Source: Deltaproteobacteria bacterium
Lineage (GTDB): Bacteria; Desulfobacterota; Desulfuromonadia; Desulfuromonadales; Geopsychrobacteraceae
Assembly (NCBI GenBank): GCA_024279255.1
Contig: JAJRRT010000066.1
Location: forward strand, 18,846 to 82,845
DNA: 64,000 nucleotides
Direction: 5' to 3'
The notes beneath the pieces are model-generated. The model was not told the DNA's origin. It saw only the letters and a program-made list of their open reading frames with translations, and did no database searches. Made by a program: the position numbers and the translations under genes. The first letter of the stretch is position 1. Every line of letters begins with the position of its first letter. Of the stretch, positions 42,004 to 51,355 are shown piece by piece.

Positions 42004-43614
42004 TTGAATAAAACGACCAAACAACCAGGCGACGTTATTCGCATCCTCGATCATGAGGAGCTGCCAGCAAGCGTGCGCGATCTCCCCCAGGGGGATAATC
42101 CGCTGGCCGATGGTGTGCTGATGCGGCACCAGCGTCAGTGGATCAAGCTGATTCACGAAGAAGACCTGTGTATCGCCGAAAAAGGCCGCCGGACCGGGAT
42201 CACCTACGCCACCGCGCTGGACGATGCCATCACCGCATCCACCTCGAAGAGAGCTGGCGGCGACAACATCTACTACGTCGGCGACACCAAGGAGAAGGGT
42301 CTCGAATTCATCGGCTACTGCGCCCACATGGCCAAGGTTATGGCCAGCGCCATGGCCGACAACTGGAACGGTATCGAAGTCTTTCTGTTCGAGGATCAAC
42401 AAGACGATGGAAGCAGCAAGCACATCACCAGCTATCGCATCCGCTTCGCTTCCGGGTTTCAGATCGTCGCCCTGTCGAGCAACCCGGCCAACATTCGCGG
42501 ACTACAGGGCATCGTCAATATCGACGAAGCGGCCTTCCATAAAGATGTTCAGGGTGTGATCGACTCGGCCGTAGCGCTGCTGATCTGGGGCGGCAAAATC
42601 CGCATTATCAGCACGCACAACACCGATAAAAGCCCCTTTAATCAGTTAATTAAAGACAGCCGGGCCGGACTCTTTCCGTTCAAAGTTTTACGGGTCACCT
42701 TTGACGATGCTGTCAATAACGGCCTCTTCGAGCGGGTCTGCCTGGTGCGCGGCTGGGCAGCAACCCCCGAAGCCAAGCAAGCCTGGTACGACAAAATCCG
42801 CAGGGCCTACGGCACCAACACAGCAGCGATGAAGGAAGAGCTTGACGCCATCCCTCGTGAAGGCAGCGGCGTGGCGATCCCCAGCATCTATATCGAGCAG
42901 TGCATGCACGAACCCCGGCCGGTTCTGCGGCTGGCACTCGAAAAAGAGTTCGTCCTGCGTAGCACCAGCTACCGCGAAAGCTACGCCGACGATTGGATTC
43001 GCAATCACCTGGCTCCGCTGTGCGAACAGCTCAACCCAAAACTTGAGCATGTATTCGGTAGTGACTACGCCCGCCACGCCGACTTCGCTGTCTTCGGACC
43101 TGGAGCGATCCAGCAGGATCTGGTCCGCAAAGTGCCCTTCCTGGTCGAGATGCACAACGTCCCGACCAAGCAGCAAGAGCAGATCCTCTGGTACATGATT
43201 CGTCATCTGCCGTGCTTCCGCTGTGGGGCGATGGACGCCACCGGCAACGGCCAGGCCCTGGCCGAATATACCGCCGATGAGTTCGGTCACGATCTCATTC
43301 ATCAGGTCACTCTCAGCGAGGCTTGGTACCGCGACAACATGGGCAGCTTCGAAGACGCCTGGCGCGATCGCATGCTCGATGTTCCAAAAGATGCCGACGT
43401 GCTCAACGACATGCGAATGCTGGAGAGGATCAACGGCATCATCAAACTGCCGCATCTCACGCAAAAAGACACCAAAAACAGCAAGCTCAAACGGCACGGC
43501 GATAGCGCCATCACTCTAGCCCTGCTCTGGTTCGCCAGTCAGCAGGACATGCTCGACACAACCATCCTCTCCGGTGGAGTTCGAGAAACCTCCACCATGT
43601 TCCAGGGATATTGA
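42004..43614 (+). CDS. Large terminase subunit (Mu gp28-like)
   Basis: 536 residues with a TTG start at 42004 directly after the preceding stop. The ATPase part has EKGRRTGITYATALDDA in the Walker A place (residues about 60-68) and GIVNIDEAAFHKDV as Walker B; the nuclease part includes GSDYARHADFAVFG and AMDATGNGQALAEY. It packages DNA by headful from the integrated phage. Confidence 0.92.
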   Translation: MNKTTKQPGDVIRILDHEELPASVRDLPQGDNPLADGVLMRHQRQWIKLIHEEDLCIAEKGRRTGITYATALDDAITASTSKRAGGDNIYYVGDTKEKGLEFIGYCAHMAKVMASAMADNWNGIEVFLFEDQQDDGSSKHITSYRIRFASGFQIVALSSNPANIRGLQGIVNIDEAAFHKDVQGVIDSAVALLIWGGKIRIISTHNTDKSPFNQLIKDSRAGLFPFKVLRVTFDDAVNNGLFERVCLVRGWAATPEAKQAWYDKIRRAYGTNTAAMKEELDAIPREGSGVAIPSIYIEQCMHEPRPVLRLALEKEFVLRSTSYRESYADDWIRNHLAPLCEQLNPKLEHVFGSDYARHADFAVFGPGAIQQDLVRKVPFLVEMHNVPTKQQEQILWYMIRHLPCFRCGAMDATGNGQALAEYTADEFGHDLIHQVTLSEAWYRDNMGSFEDAWRDRMLDVPKDADVLNDMRMLERINGIIKLPHLTQKDTKNSKLKRHGDSAITLALLWFASQQDMLDTTILSGGVRETSTMFQGY

Positions 43615-43616
43615 TT

Positions 43617-45176
43617 ATGACTGATGGCATCTGGACCGGACCCAATCAATTTCAAAGCTTTGGCGAGACTGTCGATCGCGCAGCCTTAAGCGAAGAGATC
43701 GCCAGCCGCAGCGCCGCCTGGGACTGGAGCGGTCTGCTCGGCCTGCTCCCCGATCCAGATCCGGTATTGCAATCCCTCGGTGATGGCGTCGAGGTGTTAG
43801 AACGCCTCACCGCCGATGGTCATCTATGCAGCGTCATCCAGACCCGCCAGCTCGGCACCCTCAAGAAAGAATTCGCGTTCCAGCCCTACAGCCTCATGGG
43901 TGAAAAGCCCTCCCCGGCCGCCGTCAAACTGAGCAATCAACTGGCCGAAGATCTGGAACGGGTCGATCTCTACTCTCTTGTCTCCGGCATTCTCGATGCG
44001 CCGCTCTATGGCCTGACCCCGATCGAAATCAAGTGGCAACCCGGCAAAGGTCGGGCGCAGATCAAAGACCTCGAAGTAAAACCGGCGCGCTGGTTCGGCT
44101 TCAACGAGGAGAACGAATCGCGCTTTATCAGCACCAATAACCCCTGGGACGGTGAAGAACTGCCTTTCGGCAAGTTCGTCTTTGCCCGGCATTTTCCGAC
44201 CTATGACAACCCTTATGGCCTGCGCCTGCTCAGTCGATGCTTCTGGCCGACCGTCTTTAAAAAAGGCGGCTACAAGTTCTGGGTCACCCTGGCAGAAAAA
44301 TATGGCATGCCGTTCCTGGTCGGTCAGTACGCCAAGGGAACCAGCCCGCTTGAACAGCAAACCATGCTCAGCAACCTCGGCAAGATGGTACGCGATGCGG
44401 TAGCGGTCATCCCCCAGGGTGGCTCGGTCGAAATCCTCGAATCGAAAGGCAGCGGCAAGGTCGAGATCCATGCTGGCTTGATCAACGAGATGAATGGCGA
44501 GATGAGTAAGGTCATCATGGGCCAGACTCTCACCGCCGATGTCAGTGACAAGGGCGGAAGTTACGCCGCTGGCAAGGTGCACGAAGGTGTGCTTGGCGAT
44601 TATCGCGCCGCTGATCAAAAGCTGGTCAAAACCGCCATGGAAGAGATCGCCTGGATCTATGGCCAGGTCAACGCACCCGGTGTACCGACACCAAAATTCA
44701 CTTGGCACGAAGAAGACGACCCTAAGATTGAATTTTCAGAACGGGACAAAAACCTTAACGAAGGTGGCGTCAGGCTGACCAAGAGCTACTACAAGCGGAC
44801 CTACAACTTACAAGATGGTGATTTTGAACTGTCAACGCCGCCCAGGCAGCCAGAAGAAACAGAGTTTGCCGAAGCGGCCGCCAAACCGGAGACCACCGAC
44901 CTCATCGCCGCCAGGCTCGGCCTCGAACAACAAGCCGCCGTCGACGCCGCCGCCGACGCCTACAGCAACGAAGAGCTGCAGCAGCAGATCGAGCCGATCC
45001 TGCAACCGATCATCGACCTGCTCAATCAGGGCGAAAGTTATGAAGCGATCTTGGAGTCGCTCTCAAACGCCGATCCGCTACTCGATACCAAGCAACTCGA
45101 AGACCTGTTGACCCGCGCTATCTTCGCCGCCGAAATGTTCGCCAGGCTAACCGCCCAGGAGAACCCCGATGCTTGA
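43617..45176 (+). CDS. Portal protein (Mu gp29-like, DUF935)
   Basis: 519 residues from the ATG at 43617. Motifs typical of DUF935: RQLGTLKKEFAFQPYSLMGE, LYGLTPIEIKWQPGKGRAQI, GKFVFARHFPTYDNPYGLRL, and the conserved MGQTLTADVSDKGGSYAAGK. It forms the ring through which DNA enters the head. The Ala/Gln-rich C-terminus overlaps the F-like gene. Confidence 0.93.
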   Translation: MTDGIWTGPNQFQSFGETVDRAALSEEIASRSAAWDWSGLLGLLPDPDPVLQSLGDGVEVLERLTADGHLCSVIQTRQLGTLKKEFAFQPYSLMGEKPSPAAVKLSNQLAEDLERVDLYSLVSGILDAPLYGLTPIEIKWQPGKGRAQIKDLEVKPARWFGFNEENESRFISTNNPWDGEELPFGKFVFARHFPTYDNPYGLRLLSRCFWPTVFKKGGYKFWVTLAEKYGMPFLVGQYAKGTSPLEQQTMLSNLGKMVRDAVAVIPQGGSVEILESKGSGKVEIHAGLINEMNGEMSKVIMGQTLTADVSDKGGSYAAGKVHEGVLGDYRAADQKLVKTAMEEIAWIYGQVNAPGVPTPKFTWHEEDDPKIEFSERDKNLNEGGVRLTKSYYKRTYNLQDGDFELSTPPRQPEETEFAEAAAKPETTDLIAARLGLEQQAAVDAAADAYSNEELQQQIEPILQPIIDLLNQGESYEAILESLSNADPLLDTKQLEDLLTRAIFAAEMFARLTAQENPDA

Positions 45177-45954
45177 GCTGGCAGTCATCATGAAGCTGCC
45201 CCCTGAAGAGGCGATCAAATACCTCACCGCCAAGGGCTACAAGATCAGCTTCGATTGGCACGAGGTGCTGCAGGGTGCGCACCGCAATGCGTTCACCGTC
45301 GCCAAGGCGATGCGCGGCGACGTGCTCAAGGATATTCGCGACGCAGTCGAGCTGGCGCTTAGCGAAGGGCAAACGCTGAACGAGTTTCGCACGCAGCTGA
45401 CGCCCAAGCTCAAAGCCAAAGGCTGGTGGGGCAAGGTTCCCGATCCTAACTTCGAGCCAGGGCTAAATGTGCCGATGATCCAGCTCGGATCACCGCGCCG
45501 CCTCAAGACGATCTACCGCACCAACCTGCAGACCAGCTACATGGCGGGCCGCTGGAGCACTCAGGTCGAAGGACAGGCCGACCGGCCATTTCTGCAGTAC
45601 ATCGCCGTGCTCGACAGCCGAACTCGCGTGGCGCATCAGGCACTCGACGGCAAGGTCTACCCAATAGGCGACCCCTTCTGGAAAGACTTCTACCCGCCCA
45701 ACGGCTGGGGCTGCCGCTGCCGGGTCCGCGCCTTAAGTGAAGAGAACGTCGCCGCTCGCGGTCTGGTTGTCGGTGATTCAGCTGGCCAGATTATTCACCA
45801 GGACAAACTCATCAGCGAATCGACCGGCGAGATGATCCCTGTCTCCAAGATCGATCTGCTCGATCCACGCAGCGGCAAGCAGGTCAGCGTCGCGCCAGAT
45901 ATCGGCTGGTCCTACAACCCCGGCACGACAGACTGGCAGGGCAACAAGTTATGA
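45169..45954 (+). CDS. Head morphogenesis protein (Mu gpF-like)
   Basis: 261 residues. The C-terminal Mu-F domain is clear: YRTNLQTSYMAGRWSTQVEG, LDSRTRVAHQALDGKVYPIG and FYPPNGWGCRCRVRALSEE. It is a minor head protein needed for capsid assembly. Overlaps both flanking genes. Confidence 0.9.
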   Translation: MLELAVIMKLPPEEAIKYLTAKGYKISFDWHEVLQGAHRNAFTVAKAMRGDVLKDIRDAVELALSEGQTLNEFRTQLTPKLKAKGWWGKVPDPNFEPGLNVPMIQLGSPRRLKTIYRTNLQTSYMAGRWSTQVEGQADRPFLQYIAVLDSRTRVAHQALDGKVYPIGDPFWKDFYPPNGWGCRCRVRALSEENVAARGLVVGDSAGQIIHQDKLISESTGEMIPVSKIDLLDPRSGKQVSVAPDIGWSYNPGTTDWQGNKL

Positions 45955-46418
45955 GCACTGGAGGGGATCACATCAAGATCAGCATCCACGATCAACAGCT
46001 TAGGGCCCTACTCGATCAACTCGAAGCCCGGCTCAAGAACCCGCACCTGCTCATGCGCAAGATTGCAGGCATCCTGATGGACGAAGTCGAAGAGAACTTC
46101 GCCACGGAAGGCAAGAACAACGGCGCAAAGTGGGAAAGCCTGAGCAAGAAGACCATCAAGCAGCGTGAGGCCAAGGGCTACTGGCCCGGCAAGATCCTGC
46201 AGCAGCGCGGTGAACTCGCCGCCACTGTCACCAGCAAGAGCGACGCGTCACGCGCCATCGTCGGCAGTAACAAGCGCTACGCCGCGATTCACCAGCTCGG
46301 TGGCAAGGCAGGCAGAGGCCGCAAGGTCGAGATCCCGGCGCGCGATTACTTAAGCCCAAGTACGGGCGGCATCAACCAGGTCAAGCGTGCCGTGGTGAAT
46401 TTCATAGAAGGGCGCTAG
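45951..46418 (+). CDS. Virion morphogenesis protein (Mu gpG-like)
   Basis: 155 residues: LLMRKIAGILMDEVEENFAT, KILQQRGELAATVTSKSDAS, YAAIHQLGGKAGRGRKVEIP, ARDYLSPS. These are the hallmarks of the gpG/phage virion morphogenesis family, involved in head completion or head-tail joining. Confidence 0.9.
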   Translation: MSTGGDHIKISIHDQQLRALLDQLEARLKNPHLLMRKIAGILMDEVEENFATEGKNNGAKWESLSKKTIKQREAKGYWPGKILQQRGELAATVTSKSDASRAIVGSNKRYAAIHQLGGKAGRGRKVEIPARDYLSPSTGGINQVKRAVVNFIEGR

Positions 46419-46536
46419 GCGCGATCGACAGCCCTGATACGGACTAAGGGTGCCTGAAAACGAGATCGACGATTCTGGGCGAATCTAAACGGGGTTTAAA
46501 CAGGGTTTTCAAGCCCAACACAGACGGAGAAGCCAG

Positions 46537-47412
46537 ATGAGCAAATGGATAGAGATTTTTCGAGCAGGGACTCACACCGACAGCAACGGTCGCCAACGGA
46601 CCTGGACCCGCGCCGATCTGGATAAGACGGTTGCCAGTTACGATCCCGAGCATAACGAAGCGCCAGTGGTGATCGGTCACCCAAAAAACAATGGCCCTGC
46701 TTACGGCTGGGTTGAAGGTGTAAAGCGGGTAGGAGATCTGCTGGTTGCCAAACTCAAACAGGTCGAGCCGCAGTTCGCCGAACTGGTGACAGCCGGTCGC
46801 TACAAAAAACGTTCGGCCAGCTTCTATGCCGACGGCAGTTTGCGTCACATCGGTTTTCTCGGTGCAGCGCCACCAGCCATCAAAGGATTGAAAGACTTCG
46901 CCTTCAATGAAGACGCCGAGTTCGAAGAGTATCAGCAACCAATTACAGAGGAGAACGATGAGATGACCAAGGAAGAGTTTGAGAAAAAACTGAAAGAGGA
47001 GCAGCAAAAGACTGCTGCAGCACTCAAGCAGGCGGCAGATTTCAAGGAAGAACTCGCCACCAGTAACGCGAATTTCAGCGCTGCGACCACCGCCAGCAGA
47101 AAGAAGGCGATCACCGACTTCATCGAAGCTGGCATTAAAGAAGGCAAGCTGCTCCCGGCCTGGAAAGATCAGGGCCTGGCTGAGTTCATGACCGCGCTTG
47201 AAGAAAACGAAGGCGAGTATGAATTCAACGAAGGCAAAAAACAGAGCCCGGCCACATTCTTCCGCGAGTTCCTCGAAAGCTTCAGCGCCCATCCTCTGTT
47301 TAAAGAGATGGTCAAACCGGTGAACGAGAAGAACACGCAGGATGCCGAATTCGAAGAGGCCGACAAGCTCGGCGACGAGATCGCGGCCTATGTCGGTGGC
47401 GGCAGCGAATAA
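46537..47412 (+). CDS. Phage protease/scaffold (Mu gpI-like)
   Basis: 291 residues. Protease part: WIEIFRAGTHTDSNGRQRTW, EAPVVIGHPKNNGPAYGWVE, YKKRSASFYADGSLRHIGFL, GAAPPAIKGL. The C-terminal half is a Lys/Glu-rich coiled coil as in the internal scaffold (Z) of Mu. It matures the prohead. The gap 46419-46536 shows no gene. Confidence 0.92.
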   Translation: MSKWIEIFRAGTHTDSNGRQRTWTRADLDKTVASYDPEHNEAPVVIGHPKNNGPAYGWVEGVKRVGDLLVAKLKQVEPQFAELVTAGRYKKRSASFYADGSLRHIGFLGAAPPAIKGLKDFAFNEDAEFEEYQQPITEENDEMTKEEFEKKLKEEQQKTAAALKQAADFKEELATSNANFSAATTASRKKAITDFIEAGIKEGKLLPAWKDQGLAEFMTALEENEGEYEFNEGKKQSPATFFREFLESFSAHPLFKEMVKPVNEKNTQDAEFEEADKLGDEIAAYVGGGSE

Positions 47413-47439
47413 CATAAACCTTCATACAGGAGATTAACT

Positions 47440-47775
47440 ATGACTACTGAACTAACCCTGGTTCAAAAGGATTTGATCGCAGACGACAGCTACGGTCCTG
47501 TGCACAAAAAGCAGACTGTCGTCGCCGGTGCCGACCTGGTCGCCGGTACCATCGTCGGTCGCGTCACTGCCAGCCGCAAGGTAGCGGCCTACGCCGCCGG
47601 TAACGTCGACGGTTCCGAAGTCGCTATCGGAGTCCTGCTCGAAGATGCCGACGCGGCCGCCGCCGACGTCGAAGCTGTTATCGGGATGCCTGGCGTTTAC
47701 AACCAGCGCAACATGACCGGCCTCGATCAGGCCGCCGAAGATGCTCTCGAGGCACGCGGCATCATCTTTATCTAA
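47440..47775 (+). CDS. Head decoration protein (lambda gpD-like)
   Basis: 111 residues: LVAGTIVGRVTASRKVAAYA, EVAIGVLLEDADAAAADVEA, a pattern typical of the lambda gpD/HDPD decoration family. It should bind to the capsid three-fold axes and stabilise the filled head. Followed by the lambda-E-like capsid gene, the same pair as in lambda. Confidence 0.82.
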   Translation: MTTELTLVQKDLIADDSYGPVHKKQTVVAGADLVAGTIVGRVTASRKVAAYAAGNVDGSEVAIGVLLEDADAAAADVEAVIGMPGVYNQRNMTGLDQAAEDALEARGIIFI

Positions 47776-47807
47776 ACCAGACACCAAACCCTAACGGAGG
47801 AACCATC

Positions 47808-48941
47808 ATGCAAAAACATTTTTCAACCCTCGGTATCTGGCTGATGCTCTTTGCCGCCGCCATTGCCCTCTTCCCGGCAACCCTGCTTGCCGCAACCCCT
47901 GCAGATGCTGATCTGACCTGGCCGATGCTCGGTGTGGCCGGAACCGTCAATGCCATTTTCCAAAACCGCGTCCTGACTGCTGCCGTAAACAAGATGCGGC
48001 CGGTCAAAACTCACGTCCTCGATCTGATCTTCGGGCGCAAGAAGCGCCAGCTCTCCGGTCTCTTTGCCTGGGATATCAAGTCAAGCTCCGAACGCCTGCT
48101 CAAGAACATTCGCGTTTCAGAGGCCGCCCAGGTCACCGACAAGACCGGACGCAAAACCGTGACCTGCCAGGCTCCGCGATTTGCGGAAAAGCGCCATATC
48201 TCAGCGGCCGATCTCGAATCGATGCGCGCCTTTGGTGAGCAGGCCGCTCCAGAATTGATGAAAGAGCGGCTTGCCGATGAGCAGTTCGATATGCGGATGG
48301 ATGTCGACCGCACCCGTGAATTCATGGCGATCAAGGCCCTCTCCGGTCAGGTTGTCGACGAAAGCGGCGCTGTGATCGTCGATTACAACTTCCCGGCCGC
48401 GCAGAAACCGGTGCTGGCCGGAACGGCCAAATGGACCGATGCCGCAAGTAATCCGGTCAAGAATATTCGCTCCTGGAAGAAATATATCGGCGATCGGGTC
48501 GGCGTCGACAAGTACGTCGCGATCTGCGGCAGTAAGGCGATGGACGCACTGATCGAAAACCCGGCAGCCCTCGAACTCCTCAAGTACAACGCCGGTAAGC
48601 AGCTGGCCGATGAAGGCCGGATCGCATTTTTGGCAGGCTGCGCCATTGAAGAGTATTACGGCACCTATAAGGACGCCGCCGGTGTTCGCCAGCAGCTGAT
48701 CCCCGACAACGTCTTTGCCATCGTCGGCATCGCGTCTGATAACGCCGCCGAGCTCTACGCTCCAGTCGTCGATCTCAAGGCTGCAGGCGGAGTCGGTAAA
48801 GGCAAAGCCGCCGATCTCTTCTTCTCCAAATCCTGGGAAGTTGAAGATCCATCCGGACGCTGGGTCAAGGTTGAATCGCGCCCGCTGCCGGTCCTCTTCC
48901 AACCCGAGTGTGTCATCTGGATCGAGGTCTGCGACGCCTGA
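47808..48941 (+). CDS. Major capsid protein (lambda gpE-like) with signal-peptide-like N-terminus
   Basis: 377 residues. The body matches the Phage_cap_E family: RKTVTCQAPRFAEKRHISAA, MRMDVDRTREFMAIKALSGQ, IEEYYGTYKDAAGVRQQLIP, DNVFAIVG. The first 30 residues, however, form a classical Sec leader pattern: basic start MQKHF, hydrophobic core GIWLMLFAAAIALFPATLLA, then ATPADA. A GGAGG site eight bases before the ATG at 47808 supports this start. The leader may be removed by the gpI-like protease or act in prohead assembly at the membrane. Confidence 0.9.
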   Translation: MQKHFSTLGIWLMLFAAAIALFPATLLAATPADADLTWPMLGVAGTVNAIFQNRVLTAAVNKMRPVKTHVLDLIFGRKKRQLSGLFAWDIKSSSERLLKNIRVSEAAQVTDKTGRKTVTCQAPRFAEKRHISAADLESMRAFGEQAAPELMKERLADEQFDMRMDVDRTREFMAIKALSGQVVDESGAVIVDYNFPAAQKPVLAGTAKWTDAASNPVKNIRSWKKYIGDRVGVDKYVAICGSKAMDALIENPAALELLKYNAGKQLADEGRIAFLAGCAIEEYYGTYKDAAGVRQQLIPDNVFAIVGIASDNAAELYAPVVDLKAAGGVGKGKAADLFFSKSWEVEDPSGRWVKVESRPLPVLFQPECVIWIEVCDA

Positions 48942-48957
48942 TTTTGAATAGTTAATG

Positions 48958-48980
48958 CGACAGCCTCGGAGGCTGTCGCC
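48958..48980 (+). other. Hairpin after the capsid gene
   Basis: Perfect stem GCGACAGCC/GGCTGTCGC with a 5-nt loop and no T-run. It may stabilise the capsid mRNA 3' end or partly terminate transcription. Confidence 0.6.
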
Positions 48981-48999
48981 CTCACTCAGGAGAAGCTAC

Positions 49000-49311
49000 A
49001 TGGATTGCAAAGTGAACCCCGGTCGCAGCGTGCAGACCGACAAGCTTTATTTGCCCGGTGAAACCCTCGAACTGAAAGAGGGTGAAGCGAAAAAGCTGCA
49101 AAAACGCGGCATCGTCTCAATCGTTACAAAAACAACCAGCGCGGCGAGTGGTAGCGGATCTTCCGACCGACCCAACGCCAAGGATTCAATCAAGCTGACC
49201 GAAGATGCCGAAACCCTCGCAGCTCTCGATGCGCTGGCTGTAGATGAAGAGCGAACCACCGTGATCGCGGCCATCGACAAACGTCGTGAAGAACTGACCC
49301 CCGCAGAATAA
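49000..49311 (+). CDS. Small phage head-region protein
   Basis: 103 residues from the ATG at 49000 (AGGAG upstream). Start MDCKVNPGRSVQTDKLYLPG then KLQKRGIVSIV, and an acidic tail. It occupies the place of small head-completion or linker proteins after the capsid gene. Family not identified. A GC-rich hairpin (49322-49343) follows. Confidence 0.62.
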   Translation: MDCKVNPGRSVQTDKLYLPGETLELKEGEAKKLQKRGIVSIVTKTTSAASGSGSSDRPNAKDSIKLTEDAETLAALDALAVDEERTTVIAAIDKRREELTPAE

Positions 49312-49376
49312 CCACTAACCGCCGGGGCGGTGATCCGCCCCGGCCATAGCTTAACCATCACCAAAATGGAGTAGGC

Positions 49377-49802
49377 ATGTATTGCACGCAGGACGACATT
49401 ATCAAGGGCGGAATCCCCGAGGATGACCTGATCCAGCTGACCGACAACGACAACCTGGGCGTGGTCGATAGCGAGGTGGTTGGCAAAGCCATCTCGCTGC
49501 AGGATGAGTTGATCGACGGGTATCTACGCAGTCGTTACACCCTGCCGCTCAACCCGGTACCGGGCCTGCTCAACGGCATCGCCATTGCCCTCTGCTCTCA
49601 GGCGCTGTATCGCCTTCGGCCGCATCTGGAAACACCAGATTCAATCAACTCCGCCGCTGCTGAAGCCCGCAAGCAACTGGGCCAGATTCAGTCTGGCGCG
49701 ATACGGCTCGATATCGCCGAAGTCGCCGAAGCGTCCAGCGAAAGCTTCCAGGTGACAGCTCCAGACAGAACCTTCGGCTCAGATGTATTGGACAGGTACT
49801 AA
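49377..49802 (+). CDS. Head-tail connector protein (Mu gp36-like, DUF1320)
   Basis: 141 residues beginning MYCTQDDIIKGGIPEDDLIQ, with LQDELIDGYLRSRYTLPLNP and a helical C-terminus, as in DUF1320 proteins. These sit between head and tail genes in Mu-like phages and are thought to be connector subunits. Confidence 0.88.
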   Translation: MYCTQDDIIKGGIPEDDLIQLTDNDNLGVVDSEVVGKAISLQDELIDGYLRSRYTLPLNPVPGLLNGIAIALCSQALYRLRPHLETPDSINSAAAEARKQLGQIQSGAIRLDIAEVAEASSESFQVTAPDRTFGSDVLDRY

Positions 49803-49805
49803 ACC

Positions 49806-50219
49806 ATGGATACAACCGCGCTCGAAGATGCCCTGATCGCAGCAGTTACGGCTCTGAATATGTTCGGCAAGATTCAAAGCGCCGGTCGTGACGGCGACTT
49901 CAACCCAATGAAATATCCGGCCGCTGCCGCCTGCTTTATGAGTGATGAGACCGCCGCCGCCAGCCCGCGCCTGCTGACCGACGCCAAGTTCGCCGTCTTT
50001 ATAAAAGACAAGAATCTGGTCAGTGAAAAAGCCGCAGCCCAGGGGATCTACTCTCTGCTCGATCAGGTGCGCGATGCGATCCACGGCAACACCCTGGGAC
50101 AAGATGACATCGAGCCCTTCTATATTCGTGGTCGGGATCTCATCGATTACGACAAAGGAATCATCAGCTATCAACTGACCTTCACCTGCCGCGTGACCGG
50201 CCAGGTGGTCAACGCCTAA
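49806..50219 (+). CDS. DUF1834-like tail completion protein (Mu gp37-like)
   Basis: 137 residues: TTALEDALIAAVTALNMFGK, AKFAVFIKDKNLVSEKAAAQ, GIYSLLDQVRDAIHGNTLGQ, SYQLTFTCRV. The DUF1834 pattern and position after gp36 suggest a neck or tail-terminator subunit. Confidence 0.82.
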   Translation: MDTTALEDALIAAVTALNMFGKIQSAGRDGDFNPMKYPAAAACFMSDETAAASPRLLTDAKFAVFIKDKNLVSEKAAAQGIYSLLDQVRDAIHGNTLGQDDIEPFYIRGRDLIDYDKGIISYQLTFTCRVTGQVVNA

Positions 50220-50231
50220 CAAGGAGACGCC

Positions 50232-50384
50232 ATGCGCAAGCCAGGCAGCACCATCATCGACGGTAAAAAGAAACCCGTCGCCGGACCGGATAACCGCAAG
50301 CCGTTGTCTGATCATAACGACGTCGAAGCCAAGCGTGCCGCACAGGCATCGAATCAGGAGAACAGGGAGGTAGGCAGTGAATAA
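50232..50384 (+). CDS. Small phage protein between neck and tail tube genes
   Basis: 50 residues with AAGGAG six bases before the ATG. Highly polar sequence (DGKKKPVAGPDNRKPLSDHN). It overlaps the GTG start of the tail tube gene by eight bases, so translation is coupled. It takes the place of Mu gp38 (DUF2635) but the sequence match is weak. Confidence 0.6.
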   Translation: MRKPGSTIIDGKKKPVAGPDNRKPLSDHNDVEAKRAAQASNQENREVGSE

Positions 50385-51309
50385 GAATAGAGCGGTCTTA
50401 CTGGCCAAACTTGAAGCCGGAGGCTACGGCGTCGACCCGACCCCGACCACTGCCGCCAACGCGATCTTCTGCGAAGAGCCCGATATCGAACCGCTCGTCA
50501 AGACCTTAGAGCGTAACCAGGTGCGCCAGTCATACGGCAACGTGCTGCCGATCCGCGTTGGCGAGGGGATGAAGATCACCTTCAAAACCGAACTCGCAGG
50601 ATCTGGCGCTTTAGGCACTGCCCCGCACATCGGGCCACTGCTGCGGGCCTGCAACCTGGTCGAAACCATCAACGCCGGGGTCAGCGTCGTTTACGACCCA
50701 ACCTCAGACGGCGACGCTGGTGAGTCGATCACGATCTGGTTCTACCGCCACAACCTGCTGCATCAGATCACCGGCTGTAGAGGCACGGTCAAGCTGGAGA
50801 CCAAGACCAACGAACTCGGCAAGCTCAGCTTCGAGTTCACCGGGCTCTATGCCGGGCCGATCGATGCCACTTTGCCGAGCGATCCGATCTACCCGACGGT
50901 CAAGCCTTCGCCATTCCGCAGCGCCTCGCTCGCCATCGACGGCTATGCCGCAGTAGTCGACGCCTTCAGCCTCGATCTGGCCAACAGCATCAGCAGCCGA
51001 CCTGATTGCAACAGCGCGACCGGCATCCTCGAATACTATGTGTCACACCGCAAGGTCTCCGGCGAGATCGACCCCGAGGCGGTCGCCCTGGCCACCAAAG
51101 ATTTCTGGGCGTTATGGGAGGCCAGCACCGCCGTCGCCTTCACCGCCACCATCGGTCAGGTCGCCGCCAACCGTTGTGTCGTTGCAGGTCCGAAAGTCGT
51201 GATCGACGATCTCAAGTACGCCGACCGTGACAACCGCCTCACCTACGCCATGCCGCTGATGTTCACCCCCAATGCGGGCGATGACGAGGTCAGCTTCACC
51301 TTCAATTAA
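50377..51309 (+). CDS. Major tail tube protein (siphovirus type)
   Basis: 310 residues with a GTG start preceded by GGGAGG. Sequence: AVLLAKLEAGGYGVDPTPTT, ANAIFCEEPDIEPLVKTLER, then a beta-rich body with GKLSFEFTGLYAGP. This matches the long-tail-tube proteins of B3/D3112-type phages and the lambda gpV fold. No sheath gene is next to it, indicating a non-contractile tail. Confidence 0.82.
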   Translation: MNKNRAVLLAKLEAGGYGVDPTPTTAANAIFCEEPDIEPLVKTLERNQVRQSYGNVLPIRVGEGMKITFKTELAGSGALGTAPHIGPLLRACNLVETINAGVSVVYDPTSDGDAGESITIWFYRHNLLHQITGCRGTVKLETKTNELGKLSFEFTGLYAGPIDATLPSDPIYPTVKPSPFRSASLAIDGYAAVVDAFSLDLANSISSRPDCNSATGILEYYVSHRKVSGEIDPEAVALATKDFWALWEASTAVAFTATIGQVAANRCVVAGPKVVIDDLKYADRDNRLTYAMPLMFTPNAGDDEVSFTFN

Positions 51310-51355
51310 TCAGTTATTAACCGCCCGTTAAATCTGGGCTAAATAGGGGTTCAAT

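Noticed and set aside
42688..43497. Long minus-strand frame opposite the terminase, and similar ones opposite portal, capsid, protease and tail genes
   Set aside because: Long antisense frames arise from the GC-rich codon use of the real genes; the sense genes are firmly identified.
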